DNA from: Caulobacter ginsengisoli
GTDB taxonomy: Bacteria; Pseudomonadota; Alphaproteobacteria; Caulobacterales; Caulobacteraceae
DNA length: 64,000 nucleotides
Reading direction: 5' to 3'
NCBI RefSeq assembly: GCF_030814835.1
Contig: NZ_JAUSVS010000002.1
Location: forward strand, 806,001 to 870,000
A model generated the notes under the pieces. It did not search any database and was not told the DNA's origin. It saw nothing but the letters and a program-made list of their open reading frames with translations. The position numbers were made by a program, and so were the translations under genes. Below are positions 55,366 to 63,857 of this stretch, one piece after another; the first letter of the stretch is position 1; every line of letters starts with the position of its first letter.

Positions 55366-55974
55366 ATGCCGCTGCAGAACCGCGTCGATCCGTTCAGCGC
55401 CCTGAACGCCGTTCCCGCCCGGGGGACTCTGACCGGCAACCGCGGCTGCCTGCATGACGAGGCGCGGCGCATCCGGCCCGGCCGGACCTGGCGCTCGCGG
55501 CGCTGGATCTCCTGCCGGCTGGACTGGAAGGGCTGGCGGCGGGTGGTGATGACACCGAACCGCTGGACCGAGCTGTTCTTCCTGGACGAGGCGACGGCGC
55601 TGGCCGCCGGCCACCGGCCCTGCGCCTACTGCCGCCGCGAGGCGTTCGAGCGGTTCCGGGCCGCCCTGGCAGCCGGCAATCCGGGGCGGATTTCGGCGAC
55701 GCCGGGGGTCGATGAGATCGACCGCCTGCTGCACGCCGACCGGCTGACCGGGGCGGGAACCCAGCAGCGCCATGAGGGCTGCCCCGCCGAACTGCCGGAT
55801 GGGGCGATGTTCGAGCATGACGGCCGGGCCTGGCTCAAACAGGCCGGCGCGGTCCGGCCCTGGAGCTTCGAGGGCTATGGCGACTCCCAGCCGCAGCCCG
55901 CCTCGGCCGTGTCGGTTCTGACGCCGCGATGCCTCGTCGCGACCCTCGGAGCAGGCTATGCTCTGGACCTGTGA
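55366..55974 (+). CDS. Conserved hypothetical protein with a CxxC site, 202 aa
   Basis: I do not recognise a named family. The soluble 202-residue protein has an N-terminal GTLTGNRGCLHDEARRI and RRWISCRLDWKGWRRVVMTP, a distinctive GHRPCAYCRREAFERFRAAL (CxxC that could bind zinc, reminiscent of Ada-type motifs), and a C-terminal PDGAMFEHDGRAWLKQAGAV. No catalytic motif stands out. The composition is normal for this genome. It lies 224 bases after the GNAT gene; that gap contains no clear gene. Confidence 0.75.
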   Translation: MPLQNRVDPFSALNAVPARGTLTGNRGCLHDEARRIRPGRTWRSRRWISCRLDWKGWRRVVMTPNRWTELFFLDEATALAAGHRPCAYCRREAFERFRAALAAGNPGRISATPGVDEIDRLLHADRLTGAGTQQRHEGCPAELPDGAMFEHDGRAWLKQAGAVRPWSFEGYGDSQPQPASAVSVLTPRCLVATLGAGYALDL

Positions 55975-55988
55975 AGGCGGGGCGTTGC

Positions 55989-56576
55989 ATGGCTGAGCGG
56001 GTTCGAGGGTTTGCGGCGGTTATGGCCGCCACGCTGCTGGCCGCCGCCTGCGCGCCGGCCAAGCCGCCTGCGCCGCCGCCCAAGCCGGTCCCCGAACCGC
56101 CGCAGGCGACGCCGTCGGCCCAGGCGCTGGGACCGGTCCGCATCATCGAGCCGATCTGCGCCAGGCCGCCGGCCAATGGCGATATCCTGATGGGCGCGGT
56201 CTCGCCTCAGGGGCGGCACTTCTACGAGATCACCAACCAGACGGACGCCAATGCCGTGGTCAAGATCCGCACCGGCGATGACGGCCCGCTGGCCGTGGCG
56301 GTCTATGTCGCCCCGCACGATCGGGTGCGGATCGGCCCGCTGATCGACGGGGCCTATCGCATGACCTACGCCATGGGTGGCGACCTGGCCCCCGACTGCC
56401 GCCGGCTCGACGATCCCAGCGGCTTTGGCCAGTTCCACCGCACCGATGTCCTGGAGACCACCAACGAGGACGGCCTGTCCCAGGGCCAGACGGCGACCTA
56501 TACCCTGGAAGAGAGCGACGTCGACGGCGGCGACGGCCCTCAGGCGCTGACGGCGGAGAAATACTATGCGCCCTAG
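55989..56576 (+). CDS. Predicted lipoprotein, 195 aa
   Basis: The protein starts with a lipoprotein signal (VRGFAAVMAATLLAAAC, lipobox LAAAC at about 19-23) and a Pro/Ala-rich linker. A soluble domain with two further Cys (CARPPANGD and APDCRRLDD) follows. The domain is strand-rich (HFYEITNQTDANAVVKIRTG, DRVRIGPLIDGAYRMTYAMG), suggesting a small beta-sandwich in the outer membrane or periplasm. No family is recognised. ATG 55989 is used; an open frame to 55929 overlaps the previous gene. Confidence 0.75.
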   Translation: MAERVRGFAAVMAATLLAAACAPAKPPAPPPKPVPEPPQATPSAQALGPVRIIEPICARPPANGDILMGAVSPQGRHFYEITNQTDANAVVKIRTGDDGPLAVAVYVAPHDRVRIGPLIDGAYRMTYAMGGDLAPDCRRLDDPSGFGQFHRTDVLETTNEDGLSQGQTATYTLEESDVDGGDGPQALTAEKYYAP

Positions 56577-56622
56577 GCTCAACCCGGTGGCGTCGGCCCG
56601 CGCGGCGCGCTAAATCCGCTGC

Positions 56623-56868
56623 ATGGCCGATCCTGATCGCAAAATCATCGATCTGAACGCCCGCCGGGCCCGCGACGCCGAGCGCCGCCGCGCCGAAGAC
56701 GAAGCCCGCAAGACCGCCCAGAAGGCCGCCGCCAGCCGCCGGCGCCTGGCTGAACACGGCCCCGTCGCCAGCTACGCGGGCGGGCTGATCGGCCGGATCA
56801 TCGCCGGGATGGTGCTGGTGGTGGTGGTCGGGTCGGTGGCGCTGATCCTGGCGGCGCGGTTCCTCTAG
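56623..56868 (+). CDS. Small single-pass membrane protein, 81 aa
   Basis: The protein has a highly charged, Arg/Ala/Glu-rich helical first half (DRKIIDLNARRARDAERRRA, probably a coiled coil) and one C-terminal membrane helix (about 57-79, IIAGMVLVVVVGSVALILAA). It would be anchored by its C-terminus with the helix in the cytoplasm. No family is recognised. The ATG at 56623 is the only good start. It lies between the lipoprotein and the permease. Confidence 0.65.
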   Translation: MADPDRKIIDLNARRARDAERRRAEDEARKTAQKAAASRRRLAEHGPVASYAGGLIGRIIAGMVLVVVVGSVALILAARFL

Positions 56869-56937
56869 CGGCGCCGTTGTTGACCCCAGCCGCCGGAACC
56901 TGAAATCCTCCCGCCGGCGTCCAGCAGGGGGACTCGC

Positions 56938-58386
56938 ATGAACCAGCCGACCGGCGCCGATCCGCAGCTCACCAACGCCGACCTCGCCCCCACCCAACCG
57001 GCCCAGCGCACCTGGACCTGGCGCTCGTTCGCTGCCCTGTGGGTGGGGATGGTGGTCTGCGTGCCGACCTACACCCTGGCCGGCGGACTGGTCAGCACGG
57101 GGCTGTCGGCCTGGCAGGCGGTGGGGCTGGTGTTCCTGGGCAACCTGATCGTGCTGGTCCCGATGCTGATCGTCGGCCATGCGGGGGCGCGGTTTGGGCT
57201 GCCCTTCCCGGTGCTGCTGCGCTCGGCGTTCGGGCCCAGAGGCGCGCAGCTGCCGGCCCTGGCGCGGGCGCTGGTGGCCTGCGGCTGGTTCGGAATCAAC
57301 ACCTGGCTGGGCGGCTCGGCCATCTATGCGGCCCTGAACATCGTCACCCACGACGCCCTGGCCGGCCCCGCATTGCCGCTGCTGGCCATCAACCTCGCCC
57401 AACTCCTCTGTTTCCTGGCCTTCTGGGCCCTGCACATCTGGTTCATCGTCAAGGGGACGGAGTCGATCCGCTGGCTGGAGACCTGGTCGGCGCCCTTCCT
57501 GTTGGTCATGGGCCTGGCGCTGCTGGCCTGGGCCTGGCGCAAGGCCGGCGGGTTCGGGCCGATGCTGGCCGCGCCGGCGACCATCGCCCCGGACCAGCTG
57601 TGGGGCGCCATGGCCGGGGGCCTGACCGCCATGGTCGGCTTCTGGGCCACCATGGCGCTGAACATCTGCGACTTCACCCGTTTCGCCCGCAGCCAGCGCG
57701 ACCAGATCATCGGCCAGGCCATCGGCCTGCCCATCCCCATGGCCCTGTTCGCCTTCATCGGGGTGGCGGTGACCTCGGCGACGGTCGCCCTCTATGGCGA
57801 GCCGATCTGGAACCCCATCGACCTGGCGGCGAAGATGGGCGGCATGGGGGTGGTGTTGTCGCTGTTCGTGCTGCTGATCGCCACCATCACCACCAACCTG
57901 GCGGCCAACGTCGTCTCGCCGGCCTATGACTTCTCCAACCTGGCCCCGGCGAAGATCTCGTTCGTGCAGGGCGGGCTGATCACCGCCGGGCTGGGGATCG
58001 CCATCTTTCCGTGGCGACTGATGGAGAGCGCCGGGACCTATCTGTTCGCCTGGCTGGGCGGCTACGGGGCGCTGCTGGGGCCGATCGCCGGCATCCTGGT
58101 CTGCGACTATCTGTGGGTGCGGCGCGGTCGCTACGACGTCCCGGACCTGTTCCGCTTCAACGGCCGATATCGCGGGGCCCAGGGCTGGAACCTGGCCGGG
58201 GTGACGGCCCTGGCAGTCGGGGTCGCGCCCAACCTGCCGGGCTTCCTGCACACGGTCGGGCTGGCCGATCCGCCGGCGGTGTTCGACAGCCTGTTCCAGT
58301 GGGCTTGGTTCATCGGCTTCGGCCTGGCTGCCCTGATTTACGGCCTTCTGATGCATCCCCTGCGGCAAACCACCCCGGCCCCTTGA
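56938..58386 (+). CDS. NCS1 family nucleobase/cytosine-type permease
   Basis: The 482-residue protein has about 12 membrane helices and the NCS1 pattern: an N-terminal RTWTWRSFAALWVGMVVCVP, TYTLAGGLVSTGLSAWQAVG and GARFGLPFPVLLRSAFGPRG, and a central NICDFTRFARSQRDQIIGQA. The family moves cytosine, uracil, hydantoins, allantoin or thiamin precursors with Na+ or H+. The exact substrate cannot be given. The closing region VCDYLWVRRGRYDVPDLFRF is typical. No nucleobase enzyme is adjacent. Confidence 0.9.
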   Translation: MNQPTGADPQLTNADLAPTQPAQRTWTWRSFAALWVGMVVCVPTYTLAGGLVSTGLSAWQAVGLVFLGNLIVLVPMLIVGHAGARFGLPFPVLLRSAFGPRGAQLPALARALVACGWFGINTWLGGSAIYAALNIVTHDALAGPALPLLAINLAQLLCFLAFWALHIWFIVKGTESIRWLETWSAPFLLVMGLALLAWAWRKAGGFGPMLAAPATIAPDQLWGAMAGGLTAMVGFWATMALNICDFTRFARSQRDQIIGQAIGLPIPMALFAFIGVAVTSATVALYGEPIWNPIDLAAKMGGMGVVLSLFVLLIATITTNLAANVVSPAYDFSNLAPAKISFVQGGLITAGLGIAIFPWRLMESAGTYLFAWLGGYGALLGPIAGILVCDYLWVRRGRYDVPDLFRFNGRYRGAQGWNLAGVTALAVGVAPNLPGFLHTVGLADPPAVFDSLFQWAWFIGFGLAALIYGLLMHPLRQTTPAP

Positions 58387-58449
58387 TCTGACCCGCATCC
58401 GACGGCACGCTCATCGTCAGTGAACAACAGTCGGTCGGGGGACGGACTC

Positions 58450-59106
58450 ATGAAGCGTTTGATCGCCATCGCCTTTGCGGGCGCGCTGCTGCTGCCGGCC
58501 GTCGCCCTGGCCGGCAAGGGCGATGCGGGGCCTTCGCCCCGGTCCTGGGAAATCGCCCGCACCCTGATCCAGCTCAGCGACGGCGAGTTCGAGACCGGCA
58601 TCCGCCAGGCGGCGGGTGAGGCCTATGACGCCTCCTTCGCCAAGGCCGGCAGCCCGGCCGCCCGCCAGGCCTTCCTGGACCTGGCCCTGCAGGCCATGGC
58701 CCAGGTCAAGGGCAAGATGCTGGACGACAGCGTCGATGGCCTGGCCCGCGGCCTGACCCAGGACGAGCTGGAACAGTATCTGGCCTTCCAGCAGAACCCG
58801 GCGGTGGCGCGCCTGCGCGAGCATCAGGTCGAGCTTCGCGCCGCCTACGCCCGCTCCGAAAACGACGGCCGCGCCTATCTGGCCACCATCCTCAGCCAAC
58901 CCGAGCAGGACCAAGTCAGCGCCATGCTGCGCGATCCGGCCTACCTGTCCTTGCAGGCCAAGGTGCGCAAGCTGTCCACCGCCCTGGGCGGCCCCTACGG
59001 CGAGGAGCAGGCTTCGACCTTCGCGGCGTTGCTGAAGCAGGAGTGCGGGACGCATCCGGACTACCCGTGGTGCGCCGATCCCACCACCGCCAGCACGGGT
59101 AACTGA
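58450..59106 (+). CDS. Secreted DUF2059-like protein
   Basis: The 218-residue protein has a signal peptide (MKRLIAIAFAGALLLPAVAL, cleavage near ALAG). Its helical body contains ALAR-type segments and GLTQDELEQYLAFQQNPAVA, which resembles the DUF2059 core motif (FTxxELxxLxxFYxSPxG). Two late Cys (CGTHPDYPWC) may form a disulfide. It is probably periplasmic with unknown function. ATG 58450 is used, behind GGGGGACGGA; a longer frame to 58420 lacks a site. Confidence 0.7.
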   Translation: MKRLIAIAFAGALLLPAVALAGKGDAGPSPRSWEIARTLIQLSDGEFETGIRQAAGEAYDASFAKAGSPAARQAFLDLALQAMAQVKGKMLDDSVDGLARGLTQDELEQYLAFQQNPAVARLREHQVELRAAYARSENDGRAYLATILSQPEQDQVSAMLRDPAYLSLQAKVRKLSTALGGPYGEEQASTFAALLKQECGTHPDYPWCADPTTASTGN

Positions 59107-59130
59107 GCCGGGGCTAAACGCGGCTCCGCG

Positions 59131-59299
59131 CTCTCCTCGCCCCTAGGGCGAGGTGGCCCGGAGGGCCGGAGTGGGGAGCGACTACAGCACACAACAAAAG
59201 GCGTTCCCCTCACTGCTGCACCTCATCCTGGGTATACGTGCCGGGCGTGCTCCCCACTCCGTCAGCTTCGCTGCCACCTCGCCCTAGGGGCGAGGAGAG
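59131..59299. repeat. Inverted-repeat element before the aminotransferase gene
   Basis: The arms 59131-59157 and 59273-59299 are perfect 27-base reverse complements. A second pair, GGAGTGGGGAGC (59168-59179) and GCTCCCCACTCC (59249-59260), is nested inside. The arms contain the self-complementary core CGCCCCTAGGGCG. This is the largest such element in the window and lies in a same-strand gap. Confidence 0.82.
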
Positions 59300-59375
59300 G
59301 GCGGGGGCCGGTCGATGGCCAAGTGCGGCCAAGGGGCGCTTGCATCCCTGGTGGGCCCAGGCCACGTTCCCGCCC

Positions 59376-60602
59376 ATGCCCCTCGACATCGATTTCGTCC
59401 GCGCCCAGTTCCCGGCCTTTTCCGAACCCTCGCTGCAGGGCCAGGCCTTCTTCGAGAACGCCGGCGGCTCCTATGCCTGTGGCCAGGTCATCGACCGGCT
59501 GACCCGCTTCTACCGCCAGCGCAAGGTGCAGCCCTATTCGGCCTATGAACCCTCGCGGCTGGGCGGCGAGGAGATGGATGAGGCCCGCGCGCGTCTCGCG
59601 GCCCTGATGGGGGTGGAGACCGACGAGGTCAGTTTCGGGCCCTCGACCAGCCAGAACACCTATGTCCTGGCCCAGGCGTTCGGCCAGCATCTGAAACCCG
59701 GCGACGCCGTCATCGTCACCAACCAGGATCATGAGGCCAATTCCGGCCCCTGGCGGCGGCTGGCCGAGCGGGGGATCGAGATCCGCGAATGGGCGCTGGA
59801 ACCGGAAACCGGCCATCTCCCCCTCGAAGGCCTCAAGGCGCTGCTCGACGACAGGGTCAGGCTGGTCTGCTTCCCCCACTGCTCCAACATCGTCGCCGAG
59901 ATCAATCCGGTCGCCGAGATCGCCGCCCTGGCCCATGCCGCCGGCGCGGTGGTCTGTGTCGACGGGGTCTCCTACGCCCCGCACGGCCTGCCGAACGTCG
60001 CGGCGCTGGGGGCCGACATCTATCTGTTCTCGGCCTACAAGACCTACGGCCCCCACCAGGGGATCATGGTTATCCGCCGCGCCCTGGCCGAGGCCCTGCC
60101 CAACCAGGGGCACTATTTCAACGCCGGCGATCTCTGCAAGCGCTTCACCCCCGCCGGCCCCGACCACGCTCAGATCGCCGCCTGCGCCGGCATGGCCGAC
60201 TATGCCGAGGCCCTCTACGCCCATCACGGCGGCCCGGCCGGCGCGGGGCCCACAGAGCGCGCCGCCTTCGTCCATGACCTGATGCGGGCCCATGAGACGG
60301 CGCTGCTGCAGCCGCTGCTCGACTTCATCGGCGCCAAAAACTCGGTCCGGCTGCTGGGCCCCCGCCAGGCCGCCGGCCGCGCGCCGACCGTGGCCATGGT
60401 CCTGGCCGGGCGGGGCGGGGAGGCGGCCGCGCGCCTGGCCGCCAAGGGGATCATGACCAGCGGCGGCAGCTTCTATGGCGTGCGCTGCCTGGCCGCCCAG
60501 GGCGTCGATCCCGACCACGGGGCGCTGCGGGTCAGCTTCGTCCACTACACGGCGCCGTCCGAGGTCGAGAAGCTGATCGCGGCGCTCGACGAGGCGCTTT
60601 AG
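59376..60602 (+). CDS. Class V aminotransferase (cysteine desulfurase/SufS-like fold)
   Basis: The 408-residue PLP enzyme has FFENAGGSYACGQVIDRLTR, FGPSTSQNTYVLAQAFGQHL, the cofactor Asp in VCVDGVSYAPHG (D196) with H203, and the Schiff-base lysine K222 in FSAYKTYGPHQG. The C-terminal segment lacks the RSGxxC loop of SufS, so a true cysteine desulfurase role is doubtful. It may be a lyase or transaminase of small molecules. ATG 59376 is used; the upstream open frame covers the inverted repeat. It ends overlapping the DUF3293 gene by 4 bases, convergently. Confidence 0.87.
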   Translation: MPLDIDFVRAQFPAFSEPSLQGQAFFENAGGSYACGQVIDRLTRFYRQRKVQPYSAYEPSRLGGEEMDEARARLAALMGVETDEVSFGPSTSQNTYVLAQAFGQHLKPGDAVIVTNQDHEANSGPWRRLAERGIEIREWALEPETGHLPLEGLKALLDDRVRLVCFPHCSNIVAEINPVAEIAALAHAAGAVVCVDGVSYAPHGLPNVAALGADIYLFSAYKTYGPHQGIMVIRRALAEALPNQGHYFNAGDLCKRFTPAGPDHAQIAACAGMADYAEALYAHHGGPAGAGPTERAAFVHDLMRAHETALLQPLLDFIGAKNSVRLLGPRQAAGRAPTVAMVLAGRGGEAAARLAAKGIMTSGGSFYGVRCLAAQGVDPDHGALRVSFVHYTAPSEVEKLIAALDEAL

Positions 60603-61021
60603 CGCATCAGCACCAGCTGCGGCGTGGCGTCCGGCCCGCACCAGACGAAGCCGTTCTGGCGGAAGGCTTCCGCCAGCCGCTTGGCCTCGTCCAGCGAAAG
60701 CCCCAGGGCCAGGGTCGAGCGCTCCGGCGGCCAGGCGCCGCTGGGGTCGGCGCCCCAGCCGGGCGCCACCACCGGGGCGACGCCGGCCAGCCTGGCGTCC
60801 AGCGCCGCCTGGGCCGCCGCGTTGGCTTCCGGCGGGGCGATCCGGCTGTAGGGGTTCCAGGCGCTGAGATAGGCGGCGCTGGTCACGCCCGCCGCCTCGT
60901 AGAGCCGCGCCAGGTCACGCGAGGGCCGCCCGATCTTCAGCACGAAGACGCCGCTGGGCCAGTCGACGCGATAGTCCGTCGCCTCGTAGGCCGCCAGGGT
61001 CTCTTGATCGATCTGGGTCAC
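60599..61021 (-). CDS. DUF3293-like protein, 140 aa
   Basis: The protein is a small soluble domain with TLAAYEATDYRVDWPSGVFV near the start and YLSAWNPYSRIAPPEANAAA in the middle, the WNPxS-N pattern of DUF3293. It ends with LSLDEAKRLAEAFRQNGFVW. The GTG at 61021 is the preferred start because GAGCGGAG lies upstream; the frame is open further up, but that region is Arg/Pro-rich shadow. Function is unknown. Confidence 0.75.
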   Translation of the reverse strand: MTQIDQETLAAYEATDYRVDWPSGVFVLKIGRPSRDLARLYEAAGVTSAAYLSAWNPYSRIAPPEANAAAQAALDARLAGVAPVVAPGWGADPSGAWPPERSTLALGLSLDEAKRLAEAFRQNGFVWCGPDATPQLVLMR

Positions 61022-61213
61022 GCGCCGGCTCCGCTCAAAGGACCGACGCCGCCCGCTTGGTTGCGCGGCCCTAGAAGGGAGCGCCCCATCCGCTTTCGCG
61101 AAGACCACCTTGCCCGGGAGGCAGGTTGGCGTGGGCGTCGGCCCAGCTCTTGATGTGGCGGCGGCTATCGGCGAGCGGGGACGGGAAGTCAAGCGCTCCC
61201 GACCCCGGCCCGC

Positions 61214-61423
61214 CTATTGCAGGTGTTTGCGCACGCTCAGCGGCCGCATGTCGGTCCAGACCTCCTCGATATAGGCCAGGCACTCGGCCCGGGTCCCGGT
61301 CTTGCCGGCGTCGTTCCAGCCCAGCGGATTGTCACGGTCGGCGGGCCAGATCGAATACTGCTCCTCATGATTGACGACCACCTTGTAGACGGTGGTGTCT
61401 TCGCGCTCGTCCCGGCTGGGCAT
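61214..61423 (-). CDS. MbtH-like protein without an adjacent NRPS
   Basis: The 69-residue protein has the MbtH family pattern almost entirely: [40 protein letters not shown] and [13 protein letters not shown]. MbtH-like proteins bind and activate adenylation domains of non-ribosomal peptide synthetases. No NRPS is present in this window, so this is an orphan copy whose partner lies elsewhere or is absent. It is the first gene on its strand and diverges from the kinase at 61556. Confidence 0.9.
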   Translation of the reverse strand: MPSRDEREDTTVYKVVVNHEEQYSIWPADRDNPLGWNDAGKTGTRAECLAYIEEVWTDMRPLSVRKHLQ

Positions 61424-61555
61424 TGGAGGCCTCCCTACTCAGGTTTCGGCGACTATAGGCCGGGCCGCCCACCGGCCAACCCTCCCATTAACCCGATTGC
61501 AGCGGCGCGGCGCGATAGTGGTCGGCGTAACGACCGCGGGGGAGGCGGCCAGAAC

Positions 61556-63688
61556 TTGATCTCATTGCTGGATGACGGGCTGGACACGCTGGCCAGCCAT
61601 GCGCACCGGGCCTGGCCCCTGCGCAACCTGGTTCTGATCGGGGTCGCCGCTTTCGCCACCCTGATGCTGCCCCTGACCACCTGCGTCCTCTGGGGACTGA
61701 TCCTGGCCGCCTGCGAGGGCTGGAGCTGGTTCGCCACCCGCGCCCAGTTCAAGGGCCAGGTCGCCGGCCGCTGGCTGCGCCTCAGCCACCTGGGCACGGT
61801 GGTCACCGTCTCCAGCGGCTGGATGGTGCTGGGCGCCATGCTGTGGAACACCGGCCGGGGCGATGCGGCGGTCTGCGCCGTCACCATCTGGCTCAGCGTC
61901 ATCTTCTTCGCCCAGACCTTCGCCTATCAGTCCACCGGCGCCTTCCTGGCCGCCGGCGTCATTCCGGCCATGACCATGCTGGCCACCCTGGCCCTGGCGC
62001 CCACGCCGGACAGCTTCGACATGATCCCGGTCTGGGCCCTGCTGATCCTGGCCCTGCTGTTCGCCGGCGATGGTGTCGGCATCATGATGGACGCGCGCCG
62101 CCGCACCCTCGCCACCCAGGCCGAGGCCCAGGACAACGCCGAGCGCTACCGCTTCCTGGCCGACAACCAGACCGACGTCATCATGCTGACCGCGCTTAGC
62201 GGCGAGCGGCTCTATGTCTCGCCCTCGATCCGCCAGATGCTGGGCGTCGCGCCCGATGACATGCGGCCGGTCGAGACCATGGAACACCTCTGCCCCGACG
62301 ACGGGCCGGCGGTGATGGCCTGTCTCTCGGCTCTGCGCCGCGACGGCGGCCAGCGCAGCCAGCAGTACCGCGTGGTCCGCGCCGACGGCTCGCACCTGTG
62401 GGTCGAGACCCTGTTCACCCTGATCCCCGCCGAGGGCGACCGCCAGGCCAGGGTGCTGTCTGTCAGCCGCGACATCCAGGCCCGCAAGCAGCTGGAACAG
62501 GACTTGGTCGAGGCCCTCTGCCGGGCCGAGGCCGCCGCCGCGGCCAAGACCGACTTCCTGGCCAATATGAGCCACGAGCTGCGCACCCCGCTCAACGCCA
62601 TCATCGGCTTTTCGGCCCTGCTGGAGGGCGCCCAGGGCCTGGCCCCGCAGCAGGCCCGCCACGCCCACCTGATCCACCAGGCCAGCGCCGCCCTGCTCGA
62701 GGTGGTCAACGGCGTGCTCGACTTCTCGCGCCTGGAAGCGGGGGCGGTGGAGCTGGATCCCCAGCCCTTCGACCCGGCCGCCGAGGCCGCCAGCCTCTGC
62801 GACCTGCTTACCGACCAGGCCGCCGCCAAGGGCCTGACCCTGGCCATCAAGGCCGAGGGGCCGCCCGTGCGGCTGATCGGCGATGCGCCGCGCCTGCGCC
62901 AGGTGCTGCTCAACTACCTCTCCAACGCCCTGAAGTTCACCAGCCAGGGCGGCGTGACCGTCACCGTGCGCACCACGCCTACGGCCGCCGGCGCCCACAC
63001 CCTGCGCGTCGAGGTGGCCGACACCGGGGTCGGCGTTCCGGCCGCCCAGCTGGGCCTGATCTTCGAGCGCTTCACCCAGTCCGACGCCAGCATCAGCCGC
63101 AAGTTCGGCGGGGCGGGCCTGGGCCTGACCATCTGCCGCCACCTCTTGGAACTGATGGACGGCCAGGTCGGCGCCGACAGCGTGGAGGGCCAGGGCTCGA
63201 CCTTCTGGTTCCAGCTGGACCTGCCCGCCGCCCCCATGACCCTGGCGGCCGACGCCGCCACCGACGCCGCCGCCGCCACGGCCGAACTGGACCGCCCCCT
63301 GCGCCTGCTCCTGGTCGAGGACGTCGCCGTCAACCGCGAGCTGGTCGCCACCCTGCTCAGCCCCTTCGACATCCAGATCGACACCGCCGAGAACGGCGAA
63401 CAGGCCCTGCAATGCGTCGAACGGGCCGCCTACGACCTGATCCTGATGGACATGCAGATGCCGATCATGGACGGCCTGACCGCCACCCGGGCCATCCGCG
63501 CCAGAGGCCTGCGCGTCCCCATCATCGCCATGACCGCCAACGTGCTGCCCGAGCAGGTGGCGCGGTGCCGGGAGGCGGGGATGGACGACCACCTGGGCAA
63601 GCCGATCGCGCCGGGGCGATTGCTGGAGGTGATTGGGCGATGGACGGGTGGGGAGGGTGTGGAGGCCGAGGCGGCCGAGGCCGGCTGA
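61556..63688 (+). CDS. PAS-containing hybrid sensor histidine kinase with receiver
   Basis: The 710-residue protein has about six membrane helices (23-175), a PAS domain (about 195-310, ERYRFLADNQTDVIM), HisKA with H340 (NMSHELRTPLNA), a HATPase domain (NALKFTSQGG, GAGLGLTICRHLLELMDGQV) and a receiver (about 580-700) with D632 (LILMDMQMPIMDG). The membrane domain resembles that of the kinase at 46548. The start is placed at TTG 61556 because GGGGGAGG precedes it by 11 bases; a TTG at 61565 is possible. No partner regulator is next to it. Confidence 0.87.
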   Translation: MISLLDDGLDTLASHAHRAWPLRNLVLIGVAAFATLMLPLTTCVLWGLILAACEGWSWFATRAQFKGQVAGRWLRLSHLGTVVTVSSGWMVLGAMLWNTGRGDAAVCAVTIWLSVIFFAQTFAYQSTGAFLAAGVIPAMTMLATLALAPTPDSFDMIPVWALLILALLFAGDGVGIMMDARRRTLATQAEAQDNAERYRFLADNQTDVIMLTALSGERLYVSPSIRQMLGVAPDDMRPVETMEHLCPDDGPAVMACLSALRRDGGQRSQQYRVVRADGSHLWVETLFTLIPAEGDRQARVLSVSRDIQARKQLEQDLVEALCRAEAAAAAKTDFLANMSHELRTPLNAIIGFSALLEGAQGLAPQQARHAHLIHQASAALLEVVNGVLDFSRLEAGAVELDPQPFDPAAEAASLCDLLTDQAAAKGLTLAIKAEGPPVRLIGDAPRLRQVLLNYLSNALKFTSQGGVTVTVRTTPTAAGAHTLRVEVADTGVGVPAAQLGLIFERFTQSDASISRKFGGAGLGLTICRHLLELMDGQVGADSVEGQGSTFWFQLDLPAAPMTLAADAATDAAAATAELDRPLRLLLVEDVAVNRELVATLLSPFDIQIDTAENGEQALQCVERAAYDLILMDMQMPIMDGLTATRAIRARGLRVPIIAMTANVLPEQVARCREAGMDDHLGKPIAPGRLLEVIGRWTGGEGVEAEAAEAG

Positions 63689-63855
63689 ACGCCCGCCGCC
63701 CAACCGATGAGTCCCATCTCAACACCCCACATCCCCGCCCGCCACCCGCTGGCCTTCACAAACCCCTCCGCCCGGGCGGCCCTTGGGCGCCGCCACCCCA
63801 ACCAGCCCCAGGCCAGCAGCGCCGGCAGAACGGTCGCGATCCGGATCGTCCGCAT
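63430..63855 (-). CDS. Doubtful ORF downstream of the TetR gene, possibly a truncated membrane protein
   Basis: An ATG at 63855 sits two bases after the TetR stop and 7 bases after GAGGG, so translation initiation is likely. The first residues MRTIRIATVLPALLAWGWLG look like a membrane helix. After about residue 50 the frame runs antisense into the 3' end of the kinase gene (to 63430) and the sequence becomes low-quality. This fits a gene that lost its 3' part by deletion or frameshift, or a very short protein. Confidence 0.3.
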   Translation of the reverse strand: MRTIRIATVLPALLAWGWLGWRRPRAARAEGFVKASGWRAGMWGVEMGLIGWAAGVQPASAASASTPSPPVHRPITSSNRPGAIGLPRWSSIPASRHRATCSGSTLAVMAMMGTRRPLARMARVAVRPSMIGICMSIRIRS

Positions 63856-63857
63856 GG

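Noticed and set aside
61071-61283. A minus-strand frame ending HIKSWADAHANLPPGQGG and SGWGAPF between the DUF3293 and MbtH genes
   Set aside because: The part outside MbtH has no start codon in frame, so it would have to begin inside the MbtH gene. It could be the remnant of a small gene but is not supportable.
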